64,000 nucleotides of DNA from Xiphias gladius. Its lineage: Eukaryota; Chordata; Actinopteri; Istiophoriformes; Xiphiidae. The position numbers and the translations under genes were made by a program. Of this stretch, positions 32,170 through 46,960 are shown in pieces; within the stretch, counting starts at the first letter, position 1; every line of letters starts with the position of its first letter. The notes beneath the pieces were generated by a model. The model did not search any database. It was not told the origin of the DNA and saw only the letters and a list, made by a program, of their open reading frames with translations. The stretch is taken from the NCBI RefSeq assembly GCF_016859285.1, contig NC_053414.1:8382517-8446516 (forward strand). The letters are read 5' to 3'.

Positions 32170-33055
32170 GAGATAACCGTGTTGTGGACGGCGAAATGGC
32201 CGTTGTATCAAACCCCACACACAGCCACGACTCTCCGTATCATATGGACTTCATTGTACCGACACATGTAGGTCGACTCAGTCGCGGGTATCCTCACATT
32301 TTCAGGCAGCAAGCCTTGTTCATTCTTACACGTCGAGGGAATAAAATGCTAGCAAAACCCGGGGTAGCTAGCTTTATCCCGCTTTGTCCGTTAAAACTAC
32401 CGCAGTCTCGCGGAGTCGCCAAGGCAACGCGGTGAGGAAAAGGACGGAGCCTGCTTCAGGGCTCCATCTCTGTGGATGTCGAAGCCCGTGTGCTGAGGAA
32501 TAGCAACCTTGTTACAACCTACCTAGTGAAGCCCAAGCGGATGCAGACTCTCGTTCAGCGCAGTCTCGGGAGTCCAGGCCGGCGTATATTTCACCTATTG
32601 TCTTCCCGGATCCGGTGGTGGATTCGAACACCAGAGCCGTGCGCTGCTGCATCAACGCGGCCGTACCGAGCTAGCTGCAACGAGCGAGTCGGCTGCGGTC
32701 CCAACCACATTGAGAGCAACGGAATAACGGTCACGGAGCCGGTCCGCTCACATTTCACCGGGGCGCCCTCCCGTTTGCACTACCCGTCAGCGACAATGCT
32801 ACGGAAGATCAAGGGTTAACCTCGCTGACCCGCAACCCAGTTTCCTTCTAATTCGTCTTTACACTTGACGATCCCGCCGCTTCCTTTCTCCTAAACCATG
32901 ACGGCTTGTGCTCGTCGGCGCCGTTCCCACGATGACCGTCGGTCAGTGCAGTTAGCGCTGCGGCTCTTCAATTGGCCGGTATTGTTGGAGCGTGAAGCAA
33001 ACACGGTGTTTTAAAAAGCCCTGGAGGACGGGGCTTTGAGGCAACTCCGGCTCTG
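32170..33055 (-). promoter_or_regulatory. CpG-rich region, candidate ttyh3 promoter
   Basis: CG dinucleotides are much denser here (for example 32270-32440 and 32530-32960) than in the A/T-rich surroundings, and the region sits 1-2 kb upstream of the ttyh3 start codon. This is the pattern of a vertebrate CpG-island promoter. A 115-codon open frame inside starts with GTG and is taken as a by-product of GC content. The first exon and start site were not resolved. Confidence 0.55.
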
Positions 33056-33073
33056 CAAATGTGTTAGGGAGCG

Positions 33074-33074
33074 T

Positions 33075-33118
<44 letters not shown>

Positions 33119-33119
33119 A
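33074..33119. repeat. (TG)n-(GA)n compound microsatellite
   Basis: About 12 TG units run directly into about 10 GA units, just distal to the CpG-rich region. Confidence 0.95.
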
Positions 33120-33721
33120 AGAGGGCGAGAGAGTGAGCAAATGCGCAGAGAGACCACCCCCTGACGTTGAAAACGTGGTAATACATGTTACAGTGAGGAC
33201 CTCTCCGGCAGTGGCGAAAGATGCACCCGTGTTTTTAAATGACATTTACGGTGGCCCCGAGGTGTTAAAACGACAACAACAACAACAACAACACTGGACA
33301 AAACGCAACAACGGAACAGAAAAGAACGACAACGAAATAGAAAACACGACAGCATTTCACGGAATACAAACATTACAGACCAAAAAAAAAAAAAGGACAA
33401 AATCATAAACACTACATTAACGAAAACAACAGCAGGATCAAAAGCACGACATTTTAGAGAATACAACTACAAAACCAAAAAATTGGTATTGCTGACTAGT
33501 TTTGATTAAACTCTGGATTGACCTGCATTCTGTCTAAAATTGAAAAAAAAAAAAGCAACATTTTTTTTTGTTGTTGTTGTCGTTTTTGTCCAGTGTAGTT
33601 GTACTTTGCACCTCAGGGCCACTCCAGACAATACAGCAGTGGTGGAAGGTAACTAAGAACACAAAAACGTGATTAATAAGGTAGGAGAGAAGAGAAAACA
33701 AAATCCGGCTACACACATTTG

Positions 33722-33990
33722 TAGGGCTGCAGCTAATGGTTGCTTTTATTATAATTTAATCTAATCATTATTTTTACTATTAAGGATTTAGTCTATTATA
33801 TGTTGGAAAACTGTGAAAAAAATGCCCATCCTGGTTTCCCCTGTTCAATGTGATGTCCTTAAATGTCTTGTTTTGCCCGACCAACAATCCAACACCCGAA
33901 GACATAATGATACTAAACACAGAAAAGCAGGAACAGAGGGAACTGACTCTGTTTTTTTTGCAAGGAGTCAACAGGCCAAAAAGCTTGAAA
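33722..33990 (+). repeat. Dispersed teleost repeat, family A, copy 4
   Basis: Starts 'gtagggctgcagctaatggt' and contains 'ggaaaactgtgaaaaaaatg', 'gatgtccttaaatgtcttgt' and 'gcccgaccaacaatccaaca', in family A order. Confidence 0.65.
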
Positions 33991-34391
33991 ACTGCTCATT
34001 TAATCTTCAATGTTTTGTATTTTAAGCTTCTCAGAGTATATTTTTATGTCATTTTTATGTAAATGACTAAATATCCATCTAAATAGTAACTACAAGTACC
34101 TCAAAACTGTACAGTACTTGAGTAGAGATACTTAGCTTTCCAGCAAGAACCACATTAGACAACAGGAGGTTTTATTATTTAAAAAAAAAAAAAAGCATTT
34201 AATTGAATGTCTCAGAAATTAAGTTACATACATCACGTGGAAACTGCACTCCTGCACTCTTTCAGCTGAGCTTCCAACAGGTTATCATTAGTCTATTTGA
34301 GAGCACAAACATTATTGGCATTAGACGTAGTCCCTGTGTATCTTCCACTGTACTGACTGTGTGTTAAGTATTGCAGCGAGCTGATTTATAA

Positions 34392-34397
34392 TTTATT
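34392..34397 (-). terminator. Candidate iqce polyadenylation signal
   Basis: Minus-strand AATAAA about 0.8 kb past the iqce stop codon. Alternatives of the same sequence lie at 34465-34470 and 34171-34176, and the choice among them is not decided by sequence. Confidence 0.3.
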
Positions 34398-35198
34398 CAC
34401 AGTTTGGCTCAATAGTGCATCAGTTGAGAATCATCCCTCAATCCTACCTCAGAATCAGCCATTATTTATTAAGCATACGTGACAGATTAGCCTACGGACA
34501 TTTATGTGTTACTCATATGGCATGTCAAAACATGATTCATTAATTATTTCATGCCTGTGAAATACAGAGGAATTTACAGTGATGTTGCTCACTTGGATCA
34601 GTCAGGTCAACAGAAATTAATGCATTTACTGCTGTAATTGTAATCTGAATATCCGTGCAGTAGACACGTTGGTAAAGAAAATAACCACTGAGAATATTTG
34701 GCTCAAAATGACAAACCACGAGCATAACAGATCAAAATGAATAGGAATGTTCATTTCCTGTCCACGAGTGCTTTTTCCTCCACTTTGACAATAAATCCCC
34801 GACCTTCTGGTCCAAGCGTTTAAACACTAAACTGGGTGATTATTCAGTCAAGACTCTGGAGGCTTCGACGTATTGTGACAGTATCCTAAATAAGAGCATG
34901 ATCAAAGCAAAGTGCTGATGTGCCCTGTCATAAAAGATCCTGCACCTGACTTCCCAAAATATTCTGGTTATTACTGTGGGAGAAGCTCTTGCAGATGACA
35001 AAATAGGCAAATATTGGAATATCCCGGCCACCCTTTGCAGGTTCAATAAGAACTTGGATAAAAACATGGCCATTTAAGCCTCACATTTGGGCTCTGAGTA
35101 GAAACACGGGCAGAAATTTTTCCTACATACACTCTCTTTCTCTCTCTCTCTCTCACACACACACACACTCTCACACTAACTCACACAGCTCAGGAGAT

Positions 35199-38100
35199 CT
35201 ATAAGATGAAGACTTCTCTGCTTCTCAGAGGACGTGATGGAGAGACAATGATATCATCAGAATCATCAGAATCGACTGCAGCGGCTGCTCCAGACTCAGC
35301 TGTGCAATGGAGCTCTGTTTGTTCTAAAAGGAGATATACAGGTATACCTGTGACCAATTGCCTGGGCATCATTTGAATTAACTACATTCAGTCTACAGAG
35401 CCCTAAAAAGCAATTTTGCATTTTTACATGCGTATATTTTACCATTTTATGAAGATTTGGCTCTCATTTCACCATATTTCCCTCCAGCAAACATTTTATT
35501 ACAGTGTCAGAAAATCAAATACGCTTTAACTATACATACAGACACATCAGCAAATACTAAATAGGGGATGACCCAGAGATTTGATGTGCTTTTAACCGAA
35601 AAAGCACAATAAAACATATGTCCCCTCTCTCTCTCTAACCTTTTGTGGGTGTCATCCTGGAGGCTTGAGTGCCAGAGACAGGCTCTGGGTCTTCTTCATC
35701 ACCCTGCTTTTTTTCGTCGTTATGGAGGGATGCAGCACCTTCACAACAAACCAACACATAAAGATATACATATTAGAACTTTTACAGGAACAAAAGCGAA
35801 GGTGGTGAAGTCCAAAATCTCTCAGTGAAGCCCACAGCACATCAAATGGAGGGGCGGTCTGTAAACATGCAGGGAAAACTGGTGACATCGCTGTTCTACT
35901 CTATGCACCCATCGGCTGTCAACCTATTAGAAAGTCAGGGAGATTTTGGGGGGGGGGGGGTGGCAGTGGTCAGACTGAAGCTTAGGACTGGGTTCTGGAG
36001 CACGGGCAATTTTAGATTTCTAGGGGTCATGCGAGGTAACGACATTACTGGTCGACAGGGCTGCTGAGTGCCTTCATCAGTCTTTGGGAGGAAGCTGTCA
36101 AAGTTCTGGCCAGTGCACCCTGGAATTAGATCAGTGTGCCAGCGAGATCCGTATCTACTCATTAACGTGTCAGGGAAATACATGGTGAGCTGAGGTTGAG
36201 AGCAGGGCGATGCCTTGGTGTTGCATACTCAACGACCGGAAAGCCTGAAACCATGACTGACACTCGAGTGGTTGTATCGATGGCGGGTTTCCTGTCAAAG
36301 TCACATGCCCTTCTGCATCTCCAATGTAAAGAAATCCCATATTATAAAAGAAAACACTGTTAATCGTGACTATAAAGGGGAAATTCACACACATATATGG
36401 CACAGAGGCATTAAATGCATTCACCGAAAATAGTAGGTGTATGGCATACGCACAAAAACACAATTGTAATAATGTGTTTGAGCTACATGGTAATGGGATA
36501 GGGTAAGATAGAGGAGCAGAAAGTTCACCCATACGAACTATGTTTATTTGCTTTGGCTTTATTCTGTGCGTTTGTTCTTATAGACAATGAATATTAGATC
36601 ACAAAAGGTGTCGTAAAGCAGAGCCCTACCTGTTCTGCTGGGTGTCGGCGAGCTCTTCTTGAGTACCAGCGTGGGCAAACTGTTTCCCACTGGAGAAGGC
36701 ACAGAGACCCTGAGCTAATGCACAAACACACAGACACACACACACAACACTGAATTATGTTCTGTATATCTGAGCGACTTTTTTTTCCTCTTTCTCTCTT
36801 GTATGAGTCACCTCTCTATGACAAGACTACACGAGCCAGGCTGGGTGTCCCCTGAATTCTGAACTGTATCGCCGTCAATATGAACCCGTATCAGATCTCC
36901 ACCTACAGAGATTGCCACTCCATACGCTGCGGTTTGTTGCTCCGACAGCCTGAATAAGCGGGATGAGGAAGAGGGCATGAGCAAAGGGAGAGGAATACAG
37001 GAGAAGAAGGGAAGTTCAGCAGGTCAGATCAAGAGATAGAACATACCAGGTGAAGAGACAGCAGGAGATTTACAGTAGCTCACAGAAAATGCTTTTTAGG
37101 AGCCATCTGTTAAGGTTTGTTTAACTTCAAGCAACTCCGATTTATTTCCTACAATCCTAAATAATGAGTCTCTAGTGGGACTTTAGAACTTTCCTTGCAC
37201 ATTTCTAGAGTTGAAGTCCTACACACTTCTGATCTGGGAGGGTGGGAGATATTTAATTCCAATCCTTCCCTCTTGATACCACTTCACAAGCTTCTGTAAC
37301 TAAGGTCAGCGTACAAAAACACAATTGTAATAATGTGTTTGAGCTACATGGTAATGGGATAGGGTAAGATAGAGGAGCAGAAAGTTCACCCATACGAACT
37401 ATGTTTATTTGCTTTGGCTTTATTCTGTGCGTTTGTTCTTATAGACAATGAATATTAGATCACAAAAGTGTGCGTGAGCCCTACCTGTTCTGCTGGGTGT
37501 CGGCGAGCTCTTCTTGGTACCGGCGTGGGCAAACTGTTTCCCACTGGAGAAGGCACAGAGAACCCTGAGCTAATGCACAAACACACAGACACACACACAA
37601 CACTGAATTATGTTCTGTATATCTGAACGACTTTTTTTTTTTCCTCTCTCTCTTGTATGAGTCACCTCTCTATGACAAGACTACACCGAGCCAGGTGTCC
37701 CCTGAATGCAGACTGTATCATCGTCAATGAACCCACATCCAAGTCTCCACCTACAGAGGATGCCTCATCGCTGCGGTTTGTTGCTCCGACAGCCTGAATA
37801 GACGGGATGAGGAAGAGACAGAGCAAAGGGGAGAGGAGAACAGGAGAGAAGGGAAGTTCAACGGGTGAGATAGAGATAGACATGGGTGAAGAGACAGCGG
37901 GAGATTACAGTAGGCTCACAGAAAATGCTTTTTAGAGCCATCTATTGGTTGTTTAACTAAGCAACTCCGATTTATTTCACCACAAGTCTGTAAATAATGA
38001 TCTCTAGTGGGACTTCCTTTTTGCATTTCTAGGTTAGTCTACACTTCTGATCTGGGGGGTGGAGATATTTTAATTCCAATTCTTCCCTCTTGATACCACT

Positions 38101-41100
38101 TCACAAAACTGCTAACTAAGGTCCAGCATTACAAAACACAATTGTAATAATGTGTTTGAGCTACATGGTAATGGGATAGGGTAAGATAGAGGAGCAGAAA
38201 GTTCACCCATACGAACTATGTTTATTTGCTTTGGCTTTATTCTGTGCGTTTGTTCTTATAGACAATGAATATTAGATCACAAAAAGTGTGCGTGAGCCCT
38301 ACCTGTTCTGCTGGGTGTCGAGCGAGCTCTTCTTGGTACCGGCGTGGGCAAACTGTTTCCCACTGGAGAAGGCACAGAGAACCCTGAGCTAATGCACAAA
38401 CACACAGACACACACACACAACACTGAATTATGTTCTGTATATTTGAACGACTTTTTTTTTTTCCTCTCTCTCTTGTATGAGTCACCTCTCTATGACAAG
38501 ACTACACCGAGCCAGGTGTCCCCTGAATGCAGACTGTATCATCGTCAATGAACCCACATCCAAGTCTCCACCTACAGAGGATGCCTCATCGCTGCGGTTT
38601 GTTGCTCCGACAGCCTGAATAGACGGGATGAGGAAGAGACAGAGCAAAGGGGAGAGGAGTACAGGAGAGAAGGGAAGTTCAACGGGTGAGATAGAGATAG
38701 ACATGGGTGAAGAGACAGCGGGAGATTACAGTAGGCTCACAGAAAATGCTTTTTAGAGCCATCTATTGGTTGTTTAACTAAGCAACTCCGATTTATTTCA
38801 CCACAAGTCTGTAAATAATGATCTCTAGTGGGACTTCCTTTTTGCATTTCTAGGTTAGTCTACACTTCTGATCTGGGGGGTGGAGATATTTTAATTCCAA
38901 TTCTTCCCTCTTGATACCACTTCACAAAACTGCTAACTAAGGTCCAGCATTACAAAACACAAAACAGCACAAGCATCATTTTGTGGATACTTTATTTTTC
39001 TTTATGACAGTGGCCAATAGTCTAAAAAGTACCTGTGATATTATTACTAAGAGGGATACGGATGGAATACCACACCTAAATATGAGGATTCTGGTGTGTG
39101 ACAGGATTTTTGCCGCTGTACTGCTGTACAGTGACTGTGTGGAAGTGTTTTGTGTGGGTGAAACCTTGTTCTGCGTGTCTTTCAGCAGGTCCTTGAGCTG
39201 CGACTCTCTGAGGAGATGGCCTCTAAATGCTGACTGCATCATCACAGTGTCCTTAAGATAGAATGCGAAGAAATGGAGATACAGTAGAAAGAGGAATCTG
39301 GGACACAGTGTCTGGACATCGTTTTATGTAATATTTCTCGCACACGTCAATAACTTCTTTTACATAACTATTTTGTGTTACATACCCTATTTCTGTGCTC
39401 CCTCCAGTTTGTCTGGATGATCCTTGCGGCTTTCTCCCTTTCTTTATGTTGCGTTCTTACACTCCTCTTCTTCTCTACATCTCTACCCAAATCTTCATCT
39501 CTTTCCCCCTCCTTCTCTCTACCTCCAGTGTCCCTCTCCTCTCCCTCCTTCAGACCTGATCTGCCCAGATCCTCCTCATGGTCCAATGCCGTTGTGGCGG
39601 AGAGCTCAGCTTGGGCAGGTTTGTTGATTTCGTCGTCCTCCAGAGTTCGGATCCTCGCCAACAACTGCTCCAACTCCTGTCTGAGAATCACACACACACG
39701 TAAACAGTCCATAAACAGACGACAAAATGCAACTAGCAGCCACAGTGGATGTCCTCTAACAGTCAGCAATTAGTGAACTAAGGCTCTCTAAACCATGACT
39801 TTAGTTGTGAGCTAACTATACAATTTAGTTTTTGACAAGGGAACCTATTTGAATCACCCATGCAAGAGATGAGATTTGATTTTAGGCAATGGCAGCATGG
39901 TAGCAAGCACATGCTATGTGCTGGTTATCATCACATACTAACCCTCACTGTTTTAACCATATCTGACTTGCACACCAGCTAACGAGTTTAGCATAAGCTA
40001 GCATTAGCACTGGCTAGCAGTTGCATGGTAGACAGCCTGTGGACTTGTCAGTTAGCTAGTTTGTTTAGGTTAAACAAACTGTAAAAGTGACTTTTTCCAG
40101 CTGACCATACTTTGGAGCATGTACAGTATGTAGAGCAAACAACTCTTCTTTATTATTTAATTTATTTAGAATATTAATTAGACCATCCACAACTGTCAAA
40201 TCCGTTTCAGTCATCTCTGTTTCTTGCCTGGATGTTATATATTTAACCATTATTTGCATGAAAACAATTCCCAGGTGGAAATTTATGATAATGCCAACTT
40301 TGTGTTTGCTGGGACATTTTTGATGGAACTACAAAGCCTCCGTATGACAAACGCATCAGCTATGAGCTCTACAATTGGCACACGTAATCCCCATTAAAAC
40401 TAATGTTTCAAATGTAAATCCATAGTCCATCCATGGCTTGAGAAAGTTTTTGATGGAAACAGCAACATAACATTCAAAGACCATGAATATATGGATGACT
40501 CTGATCAGAAGACCATGTAAAAGCCTTTCTGAACCTTGTGAATTTCAAGCTCACAAATAGTAGCGATACAAAAATGTTGCATTTCAGTGAGTAAAACATA
40601 CTTATGCTGCTCTCTCTCTTTGTCCCGTTCATTTGTTTGTTCAGCCTTCCAACTTTCTGTTTCTTTTTCCAGTTCTTCTCTTTCTGTCCTAAATTGTCTC
40701 AGTTCATCCCTGAAAAACACAAAACAGATTTAGTCTCGCAAACAAAGTACAGTAACTTTTTGCTCATAGCCACTGTTACTGATGCGATAAGATGGTTCAG
40801 CTCCTCATAGTCTGGTAAACCCTGTTAAACACTTTGTTCAACTGGTATATTCTATGACTTTGAATGATTAAGATTTACAATGGGAATGAGAAGATGTATA
40901 TATTGTACATTATGTTGCTGCTCACTCACTCTTTACTTGACAGCATCTCTTGAAGCTCCACCCTTTCCTTCTCCAATTGGCTGAGGCGTTCTCTCAGATC
41001 TGAAACCTCCTCCCCTTCTTCAGTGATCGTTCCCACAGAGACCACTGCCTCTGTTGCCATGGCAAACCCCAGAATCTCAGTGGGCGTGGCCTGGATCTCC

Positions 41101-44100
41101 CGATCCAATCGGCAGCTGCGCTCTGCTGGGTGGGCGTGTCTTCGGCTGTCCTCCGGCCTCTGATAAAAGGAGAGAGGAGTCTGTCTGTGATGAAGCTGTA
41201 ATCTCTAAAACCTCAGTCCAACGCAGATGACGGCATTTGTTTACATGAACAACTATTTACAGTTTCCTCTCACCTTCTCCACTTCCAACAACCTTCGCAG
41301 CAGTCGCTGTTTACTCCACTCTCTGTAACCTAGGGAACATAATCACACATAAGACATACATTTTTTCATCTGCATTACAGTACAGAATATAACACCACAG
41401 TGATGTTACGTACTTTAATTCAGGGTTGAGGACTGGTTAGGACAGCAGCAAAACATAATTTTTCATGATGTATTAATCTACATATTATTTCCTCCAGTAG
41501 TCGATTTATCATTTGGTCCGTAAAATGTCACAAAATAGTGAAAAAATTCCCATCACAATTCCCCAACGCCCATGTTGACGACTTCAAATCGCTTGTTTTG
41601 TCCGACCAGTGCACCAAAAACATAAAAATATTCAGTTTACTGTTATAGAGGACAATGAAAGCGATTAATCGACAGATCGTTTCACCTCAGAAATGAATCC
41701 CTTCCAATTCTATCTTAACAACCCACTTACATAGAACTCAAATAACTAAACAGACTTTTATAGGACGTTGAAAACACTAAATTACCTGATGTTTTCCTAA
41801 TTTTGTTTCTGTTGATCACTGTTAATTAATTTAATGCAAAAATAAATCTAAGGAAACTTAGATTTATTTGACCTAATTTATGATAGCTGTTTTTTATTTT
41901 TGTTTGTACTTTACTGTATTTGCACTGCTCCTAATATACCATTCACACTACTCATTCATTCACCAAAAAACAAAACAAAAACAAACGCACAAGCACGAAT
42001 ACAAAAAGTATTACTACTACCATATTTTTTAGGGTGGCCAATATAGATAATATTATATTATATTATATTATATTATATTATATTATATTATATTATATTA
42101 TATTATATTATATTATATTATATTATATTATATTATATTATATTATATTATATTATATTATATTATATAAGAAAGAAGTAAGAAAGAAGTAGCCCAGTTT
42201 CCAATAAAGTTGAGTTTTCTGATGAGACAAAGAGCTTAAAACTATCCACTAATGCAATCAATCTGTAAAATACATTTGAGTATATTTCTCTAACTAAGAT
42301 ACTGTATGTACAGTCACTCAAAATCTTATACCTTCCTGTGTATGGAATAGAGTTTTCAAATTGTCGTAAATTGAACCCAGCTTTCGAGATTATTGGCACA
42401 TCACAAAACTGTAGGCACGTAAAACAGTAAGTTTCCACAATGTTATCCTGACTTTACACGCTCTGAGATCACTGCACCTCACAATCTCACGCACAGCAGA
42501 ACAGGGAAGGAAGTAAACCTACAAAGCTGAAGTGAATCGGGTAGAGGGTGTCACGTTTAGAGGGGGTACGGCAAGAGTACAACTAGAAACTGATTAAAGG
42601 AATAAATGAAGTAAATGTCTCCAATCCGGTTGCTTGAGGAAGCACTGGGACTGGCATGTCAGTGTGATTTTGTGTGTGGGAAAAAGACCTTTGATTCCTT
42701 CTGCAGGACTGTCAGTGTTGAGTTCTTCTCGGAGTGTTACGTTCTCCTGTTGAAGCTGCTTCAGGTTCTCGGACAGACGATGAACCGTGGAGCTTAAAGC
42801 TTTCTGCTGCCTCTGGGAGCATTTACTCTCTGCTCGACTACTGCAGACAGAACGAGACAGAGGGAGGGGGCGATTTCATGAGAAAGACAGAATTAAAAAA
42901 TGTACGGATGATAGGATTTTTAAACATTTATCACAAATCCTCCAACTCTATCCTTTGACTGATCTGTGACCCTGGCTATCCTTTACATCCAGGATTAACG
43001 TCTCTGTCCTGCAGGTTTTTTTCACCACTCTATGAAACGGACTGTCAGTTCCTCTCTATCTTCCTACATGCTGATGAAGGGGGAGGAAAGTGACTGCCTC
43101 GATCTTCTGTGCCTGAGTAACGAACACACCGTCAACCTATGTTTACCAAACGTATACATAACTGATAAAGTTGTCAAATTTCAGTTCAGTGAAAGTGAAG
43201 TATGCATTATTTATCCTGTAGATTTTGCAAGATAGTGAGTTGTAATTTTACAAGACTTTTCCTTATTTGTTGACCTTATAATGATTTAATGTAGGTACCA
43301 ACCCTCACTCAAAAACCTACCATCATATTAAAGAACAAGTCACAACCAAATTCAGCTATAGGGTTCCAAAAATCCTAAAATATTTGCACAGTAACCATAT
43401 AGTAATCCTGTTTATTATAAGATAGAAGCCCATGATCACTCTTATACCACAACATTGTCTGACCCATGTCAGACTGACACAAACAAAGGTTTATTCAGGG
43501 TTCCTGTATCAGGCCACAAGGGATAAGTTGTTAAAACTTCCTGTGAAACCAAAAGTCTACTCACAAAAATATACACGATACTTAAGCCTGATCCTGGTGT
43601 TTTCAGTCATGAGTACCTTTTCTCCGAAGCTTCAAGAAGCATCTTCAGTCTCTGGATCTGAGAGACGGGGCACACAAACACACGCATTAGGTGAGATTTC
43701 CATTTCCACGGCTGAACTCACTTTTGAGACCAAAGCAAACATGATGATACTTTCACAGAACCAGAAACACAGAGTGGTCAAGGAACAATTCTTTCAACCA
43801 GACACTACTTATAGTGTCAGCTTCTGTCATTCATTGGTGGTTGTTTCGGGTGTTCCGCTTTGTAAACTCTATAAAAGAGTTTTTTTTTCCCTTTAACTTT
43901 CAGGTGGAAAAAAATAACAAAACCCAGAATTTCTGTATTTAGAGACATTGAAGTTACCTCTTCAAAGTAAGTTTCTACTGTGATCTTCAGCTCCTCCAAG
44001 TTAGTGGTCCTCAGCTCACTTTGCAGTTTACTGGAATAATAGGGAATAAACGAAACATTGTGCTGATTCACAATTGGAAAACGTGGAATGATGTATAGAT

Positions 44101-46892
44101 GGGCTGACATGTCACCTCAGGACATTTTCTTTCTCTCTACACTGCTGCTCCAACTTCAGGATTCTCTGCTTCAGCCCGTTGAGAACCTTGAAAGACAGAA
44201 TCAGTTTATTAAGCCTGTTTGAGCTGCAGCCTAAAAATAATCTCTGGTATTTTCAGAAACAGACTGGACACACTAACCACACTCCCTTCTTTCTTCTTAT
44301 CCACCAAACTGCGAGTATACTCAGATCCCTATAGACAAAGATCATACAGTTTTTAAGGTTTTAAAGTTTCTATGACAAATATCAGAAGCCATTTAATGAT
44401 CGTACTTTAGTGGGATCCAACAGTTCTTCTATCTGTTTCTCTCTTTTAGCATTATCTTCCTCCAGGCGGCGTAGTTTCACTCTCATTTGCTGGTTGTCAG
44501 ACTTCTGCGCCTGCAGACTCTGCAAAGAACAGACCTACTGATTAATCACAAATTAAGAAAGGCATAAAAGGAAAGAGTCCATATGCAAATACTGATTTGA
44601 CAAATCTGAATAAACTAAAAAATGCCAAAAATTGTCAATCCGTGTAAGGAAAATTGTCTTAAACCCCTTTTCCCTTTTGTAGAGTAATAGTGGTTTGAGT
44701 CAGCTACAGAGCAGCACACTGGAACTGGTAGGCATTCAGTGCACTGTTCAAGGCCATTTCAGCAGACCAGAGATGCACACGTCACGTTACACTGCCGCTC
44801 GATTGCCCAACCCTCCTGCAGAAGCGAACTCTCCCACCCCGCTGCTGCTGTCAACACCACCCTGATGCATGATAGTTTGTTCTATCAATGGGCTTTTTTC
44901 TTCATACACATCACAGATTTCATAACTCTATACCTTCTTGAGGCGAATGATCTCATCATACATGTCCTCCTTCTCCCTGTAGTCCCCTGTGCCGAAGGAG
45001 AAGCCTGCAACACATTGGGGCAAATGGGGAGACGGTACACAGTCACACAAATGCACTTCAAATACATTCTCACCTTGCAGGTATGAGACAACTGATGGCG
45101 ATGAGATCATGTCGCTTTCGGCTTCTGACTCCCATCCTGAGCAAACTGCTCTGGTTGGCAAAAAAAAAAAAACCCTGACCTTTACCTTCGCCACTGTCAC
45201 ACCTACACATCCTCTCACCATTGGAAGCAGGGTGGAGATGTTTGTGCTTCCTCATGCTCAAGGTGTGTTTGAGAAGCTCCGGCGTGACGTCGCACTCTGA
45301 CCTCAGCATCTGGGACAGATCTGGAAAAAGAGGAAGACGGAGAGAGGGTCAGAACACCGAGATTTTTTATGCTTCTGTACAATTTCATTACTGTATGTTT
45401 TTTAAACACCTTTTTTGAAAAAGATATTTATATTTATTTATTACTATCAATCAATTCCACATATAGTTTTTAAGCTTTGATTTTTTTGTTTTTTTATTTC
45501 TACGCTTATCAATTGTGTATTTGTTGACCTGGATGGTGAGTTACTGCATACAGGTGCCCTTTGTTGGGATAAAGAAAGTTGTACTGAATTGAATAGAGAT
45601 ATTATCCAACACCCATCAATACTGCATCTGACTCTCACTTAACACCTTTTGGGAACACTTTATAGCCTGTGCTGAAGCTCTGCTAATGCAGTTTTATAAC
45701 AATGGATCGAATGACTAGTATGCATAGTGCAACTCTATGGAGCTTTTTAGTCTGTTTCAGCTCCTTGTTTTGGTTGAGCAGCCTGCAAATTCTGCTCTTA
45801 ACGACGTTTCCTGCAGAAGGTAGACATTTTCAAAAAAACAAAAAAAAAAACACTATAAACGCTGATTTACACACTTTAACCTACCTGTCCTGCACCAAAT
45901 ACCTGACAAAGCTAGCGACTAGCTAGTGAACATAGAGGATCATCTAGAAAGCTAAAGACACAGATATTAACTTTAGTAATGGATAGGGACCAAACGAGGG
46001 CTAAAAGAAGACTGGATATTGGACTTGCATTCCGTAGCTGGACTAAAACACAATTCCAAATGAATGCTAATGTTACTCAGTAACAGGGATTTGTTAACAT
46101 GTCAGCTGTAAGAGCCTTGTAAAGAGATCAGTCAGTGTCATAGTGAAATCCCAGAAAGACCAAGCCAATTGGAATATTTTTGTAACACTTGCAGAGTTGC
46201 TTATCATCACTTTCTGAAAGACATCAGTCCTGAGCAGGACACCTACAAAGTCAGCAAACCAGTTATTAACTGAACAAACACTCTGAGAGTCTCACTTCTA
46301 TCCATCTCTCTTTCCATCTCAGGCTCAGCAGCCACTAAATCAGCCATCCCTCCTGAGGTTGTGTTTATATGGCGCCTACCATGACCGTTGCTGAGGGATG
46401 TGAGACGAGCTGAGCCCATCTCCCCAGTCGTTTCCCCTCTGGTGTCCCCCAGGGACGCCCTCGGTAGTCTCCAGGCAGCCACTGCTGCTCTTCTGGGGTT
46501 CACGTTCAGGCTGGAGAGGTATGGAGACCCTACATGTATACCAACGGCGTATAAACAATCACGGGGATTTGGAAAGCGAGCTTGTCACAGTATCTGCAAA
46601 GATTTGCCACAGAGCAGCTGAGCGGGTCTTACTTGGAGAAGGAGGAGGCTTCCCAGAAGATCGTTTCCTCCTGGTCCTCTGATAAAGGACAAAAACAAGG
46701 TGTTGAAGCAGAAGGAATGTTTCTTAAACTGAAGTCCTATGAACAACAATACACATCTGAAGCAAAACATCAACCCACGAATAAACATACAGAGACATCA
46801 TTAACAACAGGAGCGGATTTGTTTACCTTTTCCAGAATATCAGCAGAGAAAGAGAAGCCATCCTCAACCTAGGTTGGACAGAGGCGAGAGGC

Positions 46893-46960
<68 letters not shown>

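Larger units (their letters stand above)
33060..35198. other. Intergenic sequence and probable iqce 3' UTR
   Basis: Lies between the ttyh3 promoter region and the iqce stop codon (both genes on the minus strand, iqce upstream). It holds an A/C-rich low-complexity block with (CAA)n at 33270-33480, a family A repeat at 33722-33990, and minus-strand AATAAA strings at 34171, 34392 and 34465. No coding exon was seen. Confidence 0.5.

Noticed and set aside
32472-32819. 115-codon open frame in the CpG-rich region upstream of ttyh3
   Set aside because: It starts with GTG and lies in a CG-rich promoter-like region where stop codons are rare. No domain or homologue was recognised.
36460-38957. Reading the triplicated unit as a CRISPR-like or satellite array
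   Set aside because: Units are about 820 bp, contain ordinary exon and intron sequence of iqce, and have no spacers.
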